Shown: one piece after another, positions 38,303 to 50,800 of the stretch
How positions within the stretch are numbered: the first letter of the stretch is position 1
How the letters are laid out: every line of letters starts with the position of its first letter
Origin: JAHRAW01 sp965243285
Lineage (GTDB): Bacteria; Pseudomonadota; Gammaproteobacteria; Arenicellales; Poriferihabitantaceae
Direction of reading: 5' to 3'
DNA length: 64,000 bases
Assembly (NCBI GenBank): GCA_965243285.1
Contig: OZ251537.1
Span: forward strand, 1,798,001-1,862,000
The notes under the pieces: generated by a model
Seen by the model: the letters and a program-made list of their open reading frames with translations, nothing else
Database searches by the model: none
Told to the model about the DNA's origin: nothing
Program-made: the position numbers and the translations under genes

Positions 38303-39127
38303 ATGCCCACTATCGACCCCAAATCCGCCAAATCATCCGCCAAATCCAAAAAAATCAGCACCAAGCGCTACAACGCCGAGTTGGCGCGCTTGCAGGTGGA
38401 ATTAGTGCAGTTGCAAGCGTGGATTAAGCAACAAGGGCTAAAAGTGGTGGTGCTGTTCGAGGGCCGCGACGCGGCCGGCAAGGGCGGCGTCATCAAACGC
38501 ATCACCCAAGTGTTGAATCCGCGAATGTGTCGCGTGGTGGCGCTGCCGGCGCCCACCGAGCGCGAGAAAACCCAGTGGTATTTTCAGCGCTATGCCGAAC
38601 ACCTGCCGGCGGCCGGCGAAATGGTGTTGTTCGACCGCAGTTGGTATAACCGTGCCGGGGTCGAGCAGGTGATGGGGTTTTGCGAGCAAGCCGAATACCA
38701 AGAATTCATGCGCACTTGCCCGGAATTCGAGCGCATGTTGGTGCGCAGCGGCATCTTGCTCGTCAAATATTGGTTTTCGGTGAGCGATGAGGTGCAAGAA
38801 ACCCGCTTTCAAGCGCGCCGCCTAGACCCCACCAAGCAGTGGAAATTAAGCCCCATGGATGTGGAATCGCGCAATCGCTGGGTGGAGTATTCCAAAGCCA
38901 AAGACGCCATGTTCGCCCACACCGACATCAAACAAGCGCCATGGTATGTGGTGGACGCCGACATCAAAAAACACGCCCGCCTCAATTGCATGCACCACCT
39001 GTTGAGCCTGCTGCCGCACCCCGAAATCCACAGCGAACAAGTGAAATTAGAAGCCCGCACCAAGCCCGGTGCGTATGTGCGACCGCCGTTGTCCGATCAA
39101 ACTTTTGTGCCGGCGGTTTATCCGTGA
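38303..39127 (+). CDS. ppk2: Polyphosphate kinase 2
   Basis: PPK2 moves phosphate between polyphosphate and nucleoside diphosphates, favouring NTP synthesis. The 274-residue protein is a one-domain type. KVVVLFEGRDAAGKGGVIKR holds Walker A, RVVALPAPTEREKTQWYFQR and GEMVLFDRSWYNRAGVEQVM (with the Walker B aspartate) follow, and RRLDPTKQWKLSPMD forms the lid region. I choose the ATG at 38303, preceded by GAGGA (38290-38294). A longer frame begins inside the ABC transporter gene but has no family support. The first 20 residues are Lys/Ser-rich. It follows the ABC transporter on the same strand after about 130 bases. Confidence 0.93.
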   Translation: MPTIDPKSAKSSAKSKKISTKRYNAELARLQVELVQLQAWIKQQGLKVVVLFEGRDAAGKGGVIKRITQVLNPRMCRVVALPAPTEREKTQWYFQRYAEHLPAAGEMVLFDRSWYNRAGVEQVMGFCEQAEYQEFMRTCPEFERMLVRSGILLVKYWFSVSDEVQETRFQARRLDPTKQWKLSPMDVESRNRWVEYSKAKDAMFAHTDIKQAPWYVVDADIKKHARLNCMHHLLSLLPHPEIHSEQVKLEARTKPGAYVRPPLSDQTFVPAVYP

Positions 39128-39820
39128 GGTTTGGGGGGATGGGGTGGGGTTTGGGGATTGTGTGGTGGGAGGTAAGGTTAATGTTGCCTTTGGCTGTTGA
39201 GGTTGCGGTGGCTGTTGCTTTTGGCTTTTGATGTTGCTTTTGCTGTTGCTTTTGATTTTGATTTTGCTTTTGCTTTTGATTTTGATGTTGCTTTTGCTGT
39301 TGCTTTTGATTTTGATTTTGATTTTGATGTTGATGTTGGCTTTGGCTTTTAACTTTTTACTCCCCCCGTGTTTCATCTGGGGGGAGTCAAATCAGGCGGC
39401 TTTATCGCCTGATTTGGTGGGGGGCTGTTGATGTTGGTCTTTTTGTTTTTTGCCTTTAAATCTTCAACTCATTAGCCCAAATGAGGGGTAAGGTAGAAAC
39501 CAACAGGCAAGTTAAAAGCCAAATCAAAAGCTAAATCAAAAGCAAAGTCTAAAGCGAAAAGCCAAAGTCCCCCCCACCAAATCAGCCCGTGCCTATCGGC
39601 TTAGGGCTAATTTGACTCCCCCCAGATGAAGCGGGGGAGTAAAACAAAAGCAAAAGCCAAAGCAAAAGCAAAAGCGACAATCAAAATCAAAATCAAACGC
39701 ACCCCCCACCAAAACTGGCGATGATGCCGCCAGTTTTGGCTCCCCCCTGAAAAGCAGGGTGGAGCAAAGCCTTAACAGCCAAAAGCCAAAAGCCAAAAGC
39801 CAAAAGCCAAAAGCAACCTA
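39128..39820. repeat. Composite spacer element with opposed arms and three cassettes
   Basis: After a GGGGTTTGGGG-like stretch behind ppk2, a T-rich arm (39180-39460) carries an AAATCAGGCG cassette at 39359-39421. The centre at 39468-39485 is CTCATTAGCCCAAATGAG, the reverse complement (one difference) of the centre at 19595-19612. The A-rich arm holds reversed cassettes at 39569-39636 (AAATCAGCCC...GGGCTAATTT) and 39701-39763 (AAAACTGGCG). No terminal motif was seen. No gene is seen. Confidence 0.8.
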
Positions 39821-39824
39821 CTCC

Positions 39825-41510
39825 TCAATACCGCGGGTCGTACATCTGGGCGGCAATCATGGCGCGGATATCCGCTGGGCGGGGGTGCTCGGTTAGCCCC
39901 GAATCCCAGGCGCAGGTGGCCGTGGCGGTGGCGATATCCAGCGACACATCGCGAATCGCGTTCAGCGACGGGTATACCGAGCCATGCGCTAAATCGGCTT
40001 CGCTCACCGCCGCCGCTAACGCCCGCGCCGCGGCCAAAAATATGCTGTCGGGGATGGTGCGCGCCCCGGCGGCTAATATTCCCAGCCCGATGCCGGGGAA
40101 AACATAGGCGTTGTTGCCTTGCCCCGGGCGGTGCGTGACGCCGTCGTACTGCACCGCATCGAACGGGCTGCCGCTGGCGAAAATGGCGCGCCCATCGCTC
40201 CACGCATAGGCCTGCTCGGCGGTGCATTCGGCGCGGGCGGTGGGGTTGGAGAGCGCGAATATCACCGGGCGGGGGTTTATTTCCGCCATTTTTCGGATGA
40301 TATTTTCGGTGAAGGTGGCCGGCGTGCCGGTGGCGCCGATGAGTACATGCGGGCGGTGTTGCTCGAGCGCCGACATGATGTCGCAGCGCGGTATATCGTG
40401 GGCGAACGGCTTGATATGGCTGGGCAAATCATCGCGCTCGGCCGTCACCAGCCCGCCACGATTGAAAAACCACAGCCGCTGGCGGGCTTCATCGGGCGGC
40501 ACGCCGCCCTCGGTCAGCGCTTGGGCGAGCATAGCGCCGATGCCCGAAGCGGCTGAGCCGGCGCCTAAAAAAGCAAAGCGCAAAGCGCCAAAATCCACCC
40601 CCGAGATGCGCGCTGAGGCATACGCCCCGGCCAGCACCACCGCCGCCGTGCCTTGAATATCATCGTTAAAACACAGCGTGTTGTGCTGATATTTATGCAG
40701 CAGGGCGAAGGCGTTGGCGGCGATGAAATCCTCGAATTGAATCAGCACCCCGGGGTAGGCGTCTTGGGCGGCGGCGATAAATTCATCCACCAGGGCGAAA
40801 TAAGCATCGCCACGCAGGCGTTTTTGCGGCACGCCGAGGTACGCCGGGTCATCCAACAACTGCTGGTTGTCGGTGCCCACATCCAACATCACCGGCAGGC
40901 ATTGTTGCGGGGCGATGCCGGCGCAGGCGCAATACAGGCTCAATTTGCCGATGGGAATGCCCATGCCGCTGGCGCCCAAATCCCCCAGGCCGAGAATGCG
41001 CTCGCCATCGGTGGCCACGATAATGCGAATATCGCGATGCGGCCAATTATCGAGAATGCGCCGCACTTGGCCACGGTCGGCGGCGGTGATGTAGAAGCCC
41101 TTCTCGGTGCGGAAAATGTTGGCGAACTCCTTGCACGCCTGGCCCACCGTGGGGGTGTAGATGAGCGGCATAATTTCGCCGATGTGGTCGATAACCAGCC
41201 GATAAAACAAGCGCTCGTTGCGGTCTTGCAGCGCCGATAAAAAAATATATTTTTCAATCGCGCTGTGCTTGCGCCGCAGATTGGTCAGCACGCGGTCTAA
41301 CTGGCTCGCCATAGAGCCGATGCGCGCCGGCAACAGCCCTTGCAGGCCGTGGCGCTGACGCTCTTGGGGCGTAAACGCGGTGGATTTGGTGGCCGCCGGG
41401 TTATGCAGCAGGGCGATGCCGGTTTGCGTGGATTCAGTAGCCAATATCGAGCGCCTTAGGTAGAGTGAGGCGAACCTGTCGCCGAATGGTGGATGATACA
41501 CCGCCTGCAT
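39825..41510 (-). CDS. maeA: NAD-dependent malic enzyme
   Basis: Malic enzyme oxidatively decarboxylates malate to pyruvate. At 561 residues it is the long form, close to the E. coli NAD enzyme. Landmarks are PLIYTPTVGQACKEFANIFR near the N-terminus, IRIIVATDGERILGLGDLGA, the metal-site FEDFIAANAFALLHKY, CFNDDIQGTAAVVLAGAYAS and the dinucleotide fold FLGAGSAASGIGAMLAQAL. The conserved IFALSNPTARAECTAEQAY and NNAYVFPGIGLGILAAGAR follow. NAD preference is inferred from the long form. The stop is a few bases from the A-rich arm of the preceding spacer element. Confidence 0.94.
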   Translation of the reverse strand: MQAVYHPPFGDRFASLYLRRSILATESTQTGIALLHNPAATKSTAFTPQERQRHGLQGLLPARIGSMASQLDRVLTNLRRKHSAIEKYIFLSALQDRNERLFYRLVIDHIGEIMPLIYTPTVGQACKEFANIFRTEKGFYITAADRGQVRRILDNWPHRDIRIIVATDGERILGLGDLGASGMGIPIGKLSLYCACAGIAPQQCLPVMLDVGTDNQQLLDDPAYLGVPQKRLRGDAYFALVDEFIAAAQDAYPGVLIQFEDFIAANAFALLHKYQHNTLCFNDDIQGTAAVVLAGAYASARISGVDFGALRFAFLGAGSAASGIGAMLAQALTEGGVPPDEARQRLWFFNRGGLVTAERDDLPSHIKPFAHDIPRCDIMSALEQHRPHVLIGATGTPATFTENIIRKMAEINPRPVIFALSNPTARAECTAEQAYAWSDGRAIFASGSPFDAVQYDGVTHRPGQGNNAYVFPGIGLGILAAGARTIPDSIFLAAARALAAAVSEADLAHGSVYPSLNAIRDVSLDIATATATCAWDSGLTEHPRPADIRAMIAAQMYDPRY

Positions 41511-41594
41511 GATGATACACCGCCTGCATGGTGACTGCCGCTATATCATGGATGGTTTGGTTTGATGGAGGTTTTGTGGGGCTTGGGGGGAGTT

Positions 41595-41705
41595 TGTCTT
41601 TTGATTTTGATTTGGCTTTCGCTTTCGGCTTTCGGCTTTTACCGCTTCACTCCACCCGCTCTATCTTGCGGGGAGAGTGAAGCGGTGCAGCCAAAAACCA
41701 AAAGC
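41595..41705 (+). repeat. Short repeat arm with an 11-bp stem hairpin
   Basis: A brief T-rich stretch (TTTTGATTTTGATTTGGC, CTTTCGGC units) precedes a hairpin: CCGCTTCACTC (41642-41652) pairs with GAGTGAAGCGG (41675-41685), and the loop holds CTATCTTGCGGGG as in first-hairpin cassettes. AACCAAAAGCC follows. It looks like a minimal or decayed spacer element. The rest of 41511-41882 holds a TTGACA (41711-41716) without a convincing -10 partner and no gene. Confidence 0.65.
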
Positions 41706-41882
41706 CCCCCTTGACATAAGTCGAATCTGGTGGGGTTTGCGATAGTGGTGTGTTTTTTGCTATGCTTGGGGCTTGATTGATGTTGTTTTAATGCCCGATT
41801 GCCCCGATTGCGGTGCTTTTGGCGGCGGGTTTCGATGGCGGTTTGCCCCCTGCGTCAATCATAACCACCAACCCCTACGGCT

Positions 41883-44800
41883 ATGTTCGCTATGTCTAAA
41901 TTCAACTTAACTCACTTCGCTCGGCTTCAATCCACGCAAGTTATGCGGCTGGTTATGCGGCTGGTGGTTTTGGGGGCTATGTTCGGCTTCGCCGCCGTTG
42001 TCCATGCGCATGACTCTGGTTGCGGCAGTACATTTAAGTACCATACTGCATCTGGAAACAGTTGCGAGAATGGCACCGCTTTTGAATTGCCGGAGAGGCA
42101 GGAATTGCGCATCGGCGAGGATGCCGCTATCATATTTCCAACCGCCCACGGCGGCACCAGTTTCGGCGCTGGCATCCCGACTTATTCGCTGACCGCGACG
42201 GTGACCGAGACCGATCCGGATGGCGGCACGGAGGATAAAACCGGGCAGATCGATGAAGTTCTGCCCGGGCTGAGTTTTATCAATGTCACCGGCGGTGCAA
42301 ATCCGAGAATTGGCGGCACTATGGAAATGCTCGGCGCCGATGTAATGCTTACCTACACCGCCCGACGGATTCGTGGCAGTTTTAACGACAACGCCGCATT
42401 CGTACCAGACACCCCAACCAACTATGATGAACTCACGCACACTTTCAGCATAACCTCGCCGACCGCGCTTTCTTTCCTTCCCCAAGCCGACCTATATTTC
42501 GAGCGTAATGAAGCAATCCCGTTCAATTTTTCGAACTTGGCTAGCCGCCCTGATAACCCTGGCACTCTGAGTAGACTCGATACGGGGCTCGACGAGAATA
42601 GCGCCTATGACACTAACGCTAGTTACACTTTAACGGGACCGAGTGGGGAGTCTTTTACTAGTTCCGTAGATGATGTGCCCGGTTTGAGGGTGATAATTAG
42701 CGGTCCTTTAGGCGTCATTTTCGGAACGCCGAGCGTGCGAGGCACAACCGAGATGACCTACAAAGCCGTAGACGCGTATGGCTATGAGGCTGAGAGGAAT
42801 TTCAAAGTCATCATCGTCGCCTTAGGCTTCGACAACCCAATAACCTCTACCAGTTTTCCGGCGGGCGTGATGATAGACCCCGACGACCCGGCCGCCACCC
42901 TGCCGCCGGCGAGCAATGGCGGTTTGGATGATGATGATGATGTCATCACCTACACCCTGTGGGGGCAGGGCGGCGATGCCAATACCGCCAATTTGCCCGC
43001 TGGCATGGGGTTTGACGAGGGCACGCAAACGCTATCGGGCATGCCCGCTACGGCCGGCGCATACCCCCTGACCTACACCGCCACCCAAGTGCCCGATGCA
43101 GACGGCGGCGGCCGCAACCAGAGCGCCGCACTGACTTTCACGCTAAACATCACCGGCCCCGTTTTCGCGGGCGATGCGCCGGCGCCGCCGCCATGGGCTG
43201 TGAACGAAGCGGTGCACCTCACCCTGCCTATCGCCACTGGCTTATCGCCGCTGGGGTATGCCTTAGTCGGTCCCGGAGAAAGGACATTGGCCGCCACCGT
43301 GCCGGGGCTGTCGTTTACGGTGGATGTGGATGCCGATGTGGACCCCGCAGTCACCACCGTCACCTTAGCCGGCCGCCCCACCACCCCGATGGCCGCTACC
43401 AGGTTGACCTATCGCGCCACCGATGCCGCCGCCACGCCCAATACTACGCCGCTCATCTTCACCGTCGCGGTGGCTGAGGTGGCGTTCGAATCCAGCCCGG
43501 CTGATGTGACCGGCGCGGTCGGCCAAGCCATCACATCCATGTTCCTGCCGCCCTTGGCCAGACTAGACTCCACCTACACCGCCCTGCACACTTTGGCTAC
43601 GACGGACGACAACACCGAATCGGTGAAAGCCGCCACCGGGCTTGACTATGATACCGCCAGCCGAATGTTGAGCGGCACATTAACCCAAGCAGGCGCCGTC
43701 ACTTTAGTCTACACCGCCACCGACAGCCACGACAATACGGCGCAAGCCGAGTTCACCGTCACCGGCGATGCGTTGGCGTTGGCCTTTGACCAGGGCGAGG
43801 TTGATTTCGAACATCTACGCGCCATCACCCCGCTCACCTTGCCAGAGTTGCTCGGCGTCAGCGCCGATTACAGCGCCGATTACACCCTGCGGGACGCAGA
43901 TGACGCGTTATTGTCCAGCGCGGTGCCGGGGCTGTCTTTTGATGCCCTAACCCGCACCGTGAGCGGCATCCCCACCAGCGTCGGCGTCGACAGCATGACC
44001 TACACCGCCACCGACCAATACGGCAATGCGGTGTCGGATATTTTCAATGTTCAAGTAAATCCGGCTTTTACCGTCTCCTTGGCTGATCAAACCTACGCCG
44101 CCGGCGTCGCCATCAGCCCGGTAACCATTCCGCGGTTGCCAGCCGACATCAGTGGTAATGCCACTACATTGCGTCGTGATGGTGGTTCGGTGTTGAATGC
44201 GGGTGATTCGTTGCGTGGGTTGGCAATAACCCTTAGCGGCTCCAATGTTGTGATTAGCGGCACCCCGAGCACAGCCGGTCGCACCACCCTCAGATATAGT
44301 CAGTTCACTGATGGCAATACGAATACCCGTATAGAAGTCAGCGACACTTTTGTGCTAGCGGTCACCGGCCCGAGGATGAACGACGCCGAAGCGGAAGGTC
44401 TGGTTTTTGATCCAAACGAAGGTGTCGGCACCATACTTTTTTTACGCAACAACGAGATAACCCCGCTCACTTTCCCGTCCGCCGTCAGTAGCGCCCCCGG
44501 TGATTTAATCTACACCCTGGTACCAAGAGACAACAATAACCTTTTACCCATGGGGCTGGAATATACCGCTGGCACCCGCGTTTTGTCCGGCACACCCACC
44601 GCACGAGGCTTGGCCCGGTTGGACTATCAAATCACAGACTCTCTCGGCAATGTAGCCACCGATGCATCCGGTGCCATCGAGCCCAGGAATTCAGTCATTA
44701 TCCGGGTCACCGAAATCACTTTCGAAGATTCTATGCTGGCGGATTCCTATCCGGTTGGCATTGCCATAGATATCACCTTGCCGGCCGCTTCCAGTCCCAT

Positions 44801-47800
44801 CAGTGGCGTCACTATCGTGAGTTACAATATAGGCAGCGGGGTGCTCAGTGAACTGAATTTCACCAATGCGCCGAGTGATCCGATCAGTTTGTCCGGCACG
44901 CCGACCCAAGCCGGCTCCTTCGTACTAACCTACAGCGCCCAGGCCAGCAATGGCGATCAGTCTTTCATCGAAGTACCCATTGTCATCGAAGGTCCGATGT
45001 TCGGCGGAACTCGTAGTTCCAATGTTAGATGGCGGATTGGCGAGTCGATTGGCAACACCCTCCCCCGTATCGAGCACCCCCTCGGTTTCGCGCTGGCGCC
45101 TGATGGCTATCACGACATTCGAGACGGAAACAACACCTCGACCGGGCCGGTTTACACCCTGACCGGGCCGAACGGACAGGCGTTAGCCGAAGCCGTGCCC
45201 GGGATAACGCTCGTCCAGCCGGATGTGGATTCTGGTAGAAGGGGCATATTTATAATAGGTTCCCCGTCTACGCCCGACATCGACACCACCTTAACCTACA
45301 CAGCCACTGATCATTTCGGCAACTCTATCGCTGACACCTTCACCGTCGTCACCGAAGCGCTGAGATTTCAATCCCCGCCCGTCACCCAAGCCTATACCGC
45401 CGGCGTCGCCATCGATGCGTTAAATTTGCCGAGGCTGGCCGGCGTTGATAATAACGTTAGAGTCGATTACACCCTCACCGGTGCCGATGGCGTCGCCTTG
45501 TCCAGCGTGTTGCCCGGATTGACCTTCGATTCCGACAGCCGCAACCTCAGCGGCACGCCACGACAGGGCAGCAGCCCCACCACCCTGACCTACACCGCCA
45601 CCGACCGTGACAGCCAACCCATTGTTGCTGTGGAGGATTTCGCCGTCACGACCATGTTCGCCGTCGAAGTGACCGGCCCGGCATTCCAAAGCGGCGTGGC
45701 TGAGCAGTTGTACCTCGTAGGCGCTCCGGTTAACTTGACTCTGCCCGCCATCAGCGGCGATTACCACACCCTAACCCTAACCGGCCCCAACGGCGCCGAA
45801 GTGAACAGCGTTTTGCCCGGGCTGAGTTTCCAAGCGAATCCGCCGGCTTTGGTCGGTACGCCCACCGCCATCGGTGGCGCCAGCCTGACCTTCACCGCCG
45901 CCGCCGCCGACGGCACCTCCACGCTGGATTTTGCGGTGCAGGTGTATACGCCACTTGCCCTGGCCGAGGTGCCAATCCAGCCCGCTTATCAGGTGGGTGA
46001 TGAGGTCAATTTCGCCCTACCGGAGGCCACCGACGGCTTCGGCGAGCGCATTTACACCCTAACCGGCGCTGACGGCGTGGCGGTGGCCGAGGTCGCCCCG
46101 GGCTTGCGTTTCGACGCCGCAAACCGCGCCCTGGTCGGTTCGCCCACTGAAATTTTCACCAACATTTCCTTGACTTATGGGGTGCAAGACGACACCGCCG
46201 TCGCCACCGTTATGTTCGTAGTCACGGCAACCAACGGCGATGCGCCGACCATCGCCCTGGTGGGCGCGGCCGATTTGGCCACCGAATTGGGCGACGCTTT
46301 TGTCGACCCAGGCGTCACCATCACCGATACAGAAGATGAGGCCGACGGTATTGATATCGCCCCCACGGTCGTCATTACCAACAACGCCAGCGGTGAGATC
46401 GTAGGCGGCGTGCAAATCAATGCCTTGGGCGCCGCCTACACCATCACCTACACCTACACCGATGGCGACGGCAATCGCGTCACCATCACCCGCCAGGTGA
46501 CTGTGACCGACACCACGCCGCCGACGCTAATCGCCGATAGCGCCGCCAGCAATGTGGTCATCACGGGCGGCGCCACGGCAACCCTCGCCTATCGCGCCAC
46601 GGATAACGACAGCGCTGTGGCGGCCGACTTGTTGCGCACTTGTACCACCGCAGCGGTCACCGACCCCGACACCGGCGTAGTCAGCGAACTCGACACCACC
46701 GCCAGCGTAGTGCTGACCTGCCTATTCGCCGACCCTTCCGACAATGTGGCTTCCATCGCAGAGACCATCGTGGTGTTGCCGATAGATGGGATTGACGACC
46801 AAAGTTATGTCGCTGGCACCGCCGTCGATATAGCGTTGCCGGCGGCCGATAGCGGCGAATCTGCGCCGGATTTAATCTACAGCCTGAGCGGGCCTGGCAC
46901 CCAAACGCTGAACCGAGCCGTGCCAGGCTTGAGTTTTGACGCCGCCGCCGACCGCCGCCGCCTGTCCGGCACGCCGCTTAGCGGTCTCAGTAGCCGCCGG
47001 TTGACCTACCAGGTGGCAAAAGGCGACGATAGCGCCATGATTGACTTCGCCGTGGAGGTCAGCGGGCCGTCTTTCAGCGACGCGGCGCAAGATAGAACCT
47101 ATCCGGTAAATCAGACAACAAACCAGCAACTGGCGAGCGCCAGCGGCAGTAGCGGCACCATCGCCCTGCGCCTCACCACGGCGAATGGCGGCCCCCTGCC
47201 GGCCGGCTTCTCCTTCGTCTCCGGCAGCCGCGAATTGACTGGCTTCTCATCGGTAACACTGCCGCCCACGGCGCTCACCTACACCGCCACCGCCGGCGAC
47301 GGCGTCGCCTCGCAAACCTTCACCGTGCAGATCAATGAGCCGCTCGCCCTCATCACCCCGCCGACGCTGACTTATGCCCCGAGTTTGCTGTTCACTACCA
47401 CTTTGCCAGCCGTCACCGGTGGCATCGGCCGGATCACCTCGAGGGTGTTTAGAGCAAATGGCCTTAATGTTAACACTGGTGTCGAATTCAGTTTTAATGA
47501 GGACAACCGCGTATTGACATCTCAGTCTGGTTTTCGAGCAGAAGCCGGAGAGGTCATATCGCGTCAGTTAACATACGAAGTCAGCGATACTGTCTTGCGC
47601 GCCGCCAACCCCGCCACTAGCATTCGGGTGCCGTTTACCATCGACATCTCTGGCCCATTGTTCGCCGCCGTGGCTCTGCCGCCGCAATCCTACCCGCGCA
47701 ATGCGCAAATCCCCCCGCTCACCTTGCCGGCCAGCACCGCCGAGGTGGTCAACGCCACCGCGACCTACACCTTGCGTGGCCCAAACGCCACGGCTGATGA

Positions 47801-50800
47801 TGATGATTTGCCGTTCGGTTTAACCTTCGATACCAATGAGGGCATTTTAAGCGGCACGCCTGCCGTCGCCACCGGCGCCGACGGCGTCGTGCTCATCTAC
47901 CTCGCCACTGACGAGCACGGCAATAAGAGCCGCGAGGCGAATTTCACCCTCACCATCACCCGCGGTTTTGACAGTGCCATCGGCGATGTCAGTTTCAACC
48001 CCGGCGACCCCGTCTCGCTAACTTTGCCGGCATCATCCGGCGCCGGTGAGCAAGTTTATTCTTTGGTTGGCCCCGACAGCACCGCCGCCGACCCCAAACT
48101 GCCCGCCGGATTGTCTTTTGACCCGGCCTTCGACTCCAGAGTATTAAGCGGCACGGCGACGGCCACCGCCGTCACCCGCCTGACCTACACCGCCGCCAGA
48201 ATGGACGATGCGAGCGATGTCATCACGGCGATGTTCGATTTCACCGTAACCGGACCCTCCTTCAATCTCGGCCAGGCGGGTGATTTCCCCCTGCCGATGG
48301 ATGATTCCTATCCGGTCGACGTCGCCATCGACGCCATCACCATGCCCACCGCCACCGTCACCGCCGTCACCCTGGTCAGCGGCGACACCACCCCCACTTA
48401 CACATTAACCGGCTCTAGCGGCGTGCCGCCCGGCTTGTCCTTCGCCGCCGCCGCCGACATGCGCATTTTAAGCGGCACGCCAGCGGAGTCGGCTGTGGGC
48501 GTTTATCCGCTGACTTACGCCGCCGCCGACCGTTTTGGCAACCAGGCCGAGCATATTTTCACCATCAACATCACCAATTTGGCGTTCGATGGCGACCTGG
48601 GTGATGACAACCCAGCCCTTATGGCATCCGTCGGCGATGAAATCGGCAATGAAGCCGGCGATGATGTAACCATCAGTGCGCTGCCGATGGCCACCGGCGG
48701 CACCGGGGCCATCTCCTATGCCTTATTCGGCGCCGGAAATGTCCGAACCAACAACGCCAATCTGCCGGCCGATTTATCCTTCAATGGCGCCGAAGACAGC
48801 CGCCTGTTGAGCGGCACGGCGCAAACCGCCGGTACTTTTCGGCTCACCTATGAAGCCAGCACTGACGATGGCGGCTTGGCGGTGACGAATTTCATGCTAA
48901 TCATCGACGGCGGGCCGGCATTTATCGGTGATTTGCCGCTGGATGCGAGTTATCCGGTGGGCCTCGCCATCACCGCCCCGCCGTTGCCGATGGCGAGCGG
49001 CTTTGAGAATGATTTGACCTACACCCTAACCGGCGCCGATTTGCCCGAGTGGATCACTTTCCACGCCGAAGCCGACCCCGCCGCCGTCCCGCCCATCATC
49101 GCCCGCACCATGGTCGGCGTGCCTGATGCCCTGGCCGAGGCGGTGGCGCTCACCTACACCGCCGCTGACCAATTCGGCAATGCGGTGGATACGACATTCT
49201 TGGTGACCATCACCGGACCCTTGTTCGCCGGCGCTTTTCCGCTAACGGATGAAAGTTACCCCGCCGGAATCGCCATCACCGCCGTAACCCTGCCCACGGC
49301 CAGGGGCGCCGGCGTTACCCACACCCTAGTTGGCCAAGACGGCGATGCCGCTAATCCCAATCTGCCCGCCGGGCTGGTTTTCGGCGCCGATAATCTCACC
49401 TGGAGCGGCACGCCGAGCGCCGTCGCCGCCAGCGCCATGCTGACCTACACCGCCACCGATAGGTTCGATAATTCCACGGCGGAGATGTTCACGGTCACCG
49501 TCACCGGGCCGACTTTTGCGAGTGCGGCGCCGGAGGCTCAGGTATACACCGCCGAACGCGCCATCGAAGCCCTGTTGTTATCGGCCGCCTCTACCACCGG
49601 CATGGGGGATGTGACCTACACCCTAACCGGGCCGAACCCCACCACCGGCGCTGACGGCGACCACGATTTGCCCGGCGGGCTGACTTTCAACGCCGAGGCT
49701 GATTCCAGCGCCACCCCCGCCATCGCCGCCCGCACCCTGACCGGCACGCCGAGCGCTGAGACCGCCGCCGCCATGCTCACCTACACCGCCACCGACGGCG
49801 ACGGCGGCTTGGCACGGCAAATGTTCTCGGTGCGCGTCGCCGCCACCATCAGCGTGCCTGAGTTAGCGGCCGAATACACCTTTGCGGCCGAGTCGGCGGC
49901 CAACCAAGCCCTGCCGCCAGCCAGCGGCGGCGTAGGCACGCTCGCGTACGCCCTGTTCGCCGGCGCCGACCCGAACACGCCGAATTTGCCGGCTGGGCTT
50001 AATTTCAATGTAGGCGGCAACCGCATCATCGGCGGCTCGCCTAGCCTCGCCGGCACCACAACGCTGACCTATCGCATCACCGATGACGCCACGCCGAGCG
50101 CCAACATGGTGGACCAGGTGTTCGAGGCTGTGGTCACCCGGGCTTTCGACGGCAGTCTCGCCAGCCTCAACAACCTATCCAACCAGACCTATCGCGCCGG
50201 CGATACCATCTCGGCGATTCCCTTCCCCACCGCCACCGGCGGCGATAGCACGCTGGGCTATGCGTTGTTCGGGCCCGGCGACGACAGAACCAATAACGCC
50301 AACCTGCCCGATGGGCTGTCTTTCGATGCCGGCAACCGAATGTTGGTGGCCACGGATACTCGGCGGCAAACCCCGCTGCCGCTCACCTTGCTCACCTACG
50401 CCGCCATCGACAGCGCCGACACCGTCGATTCCGCCACTTCCATCGAGGTAGAGTTAAATTTCGTCATAAATGGACCAGAATTCAACGCCGGCGATGATGA
50501 TCCGGCCTTGCCGGGGACGCAGAACTACCAAGGCGACATGGCCATCGAGGCGCTGCCTTTCCCCACCGCCGCTGGCAATGGGGGCGGCTATACCCTGACC
50601 GGCAACGGCGCCGACTCCGACAATGACGGCTTGCCCACTGGGCTGACTTTCAACCAAACCGCCGATGCCGCCGCCGTCCCGCCCATCGCCGCCCGCACCC
50701 TAACCGGCGTGCCGACGGCGGACGGCCGTTACCGCCTCACCTACACCTACACCGATGATTTCGGCAATGCCATCAGCCATGAGTTCGATGTATTCGTCTC

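Noticed and set aside
41711..41766. Promoter of the giant adhesin
   Set aside because: TTGACA is present but no -10 box lies at a suitable distance; TATGCT at 41761 is too far away.
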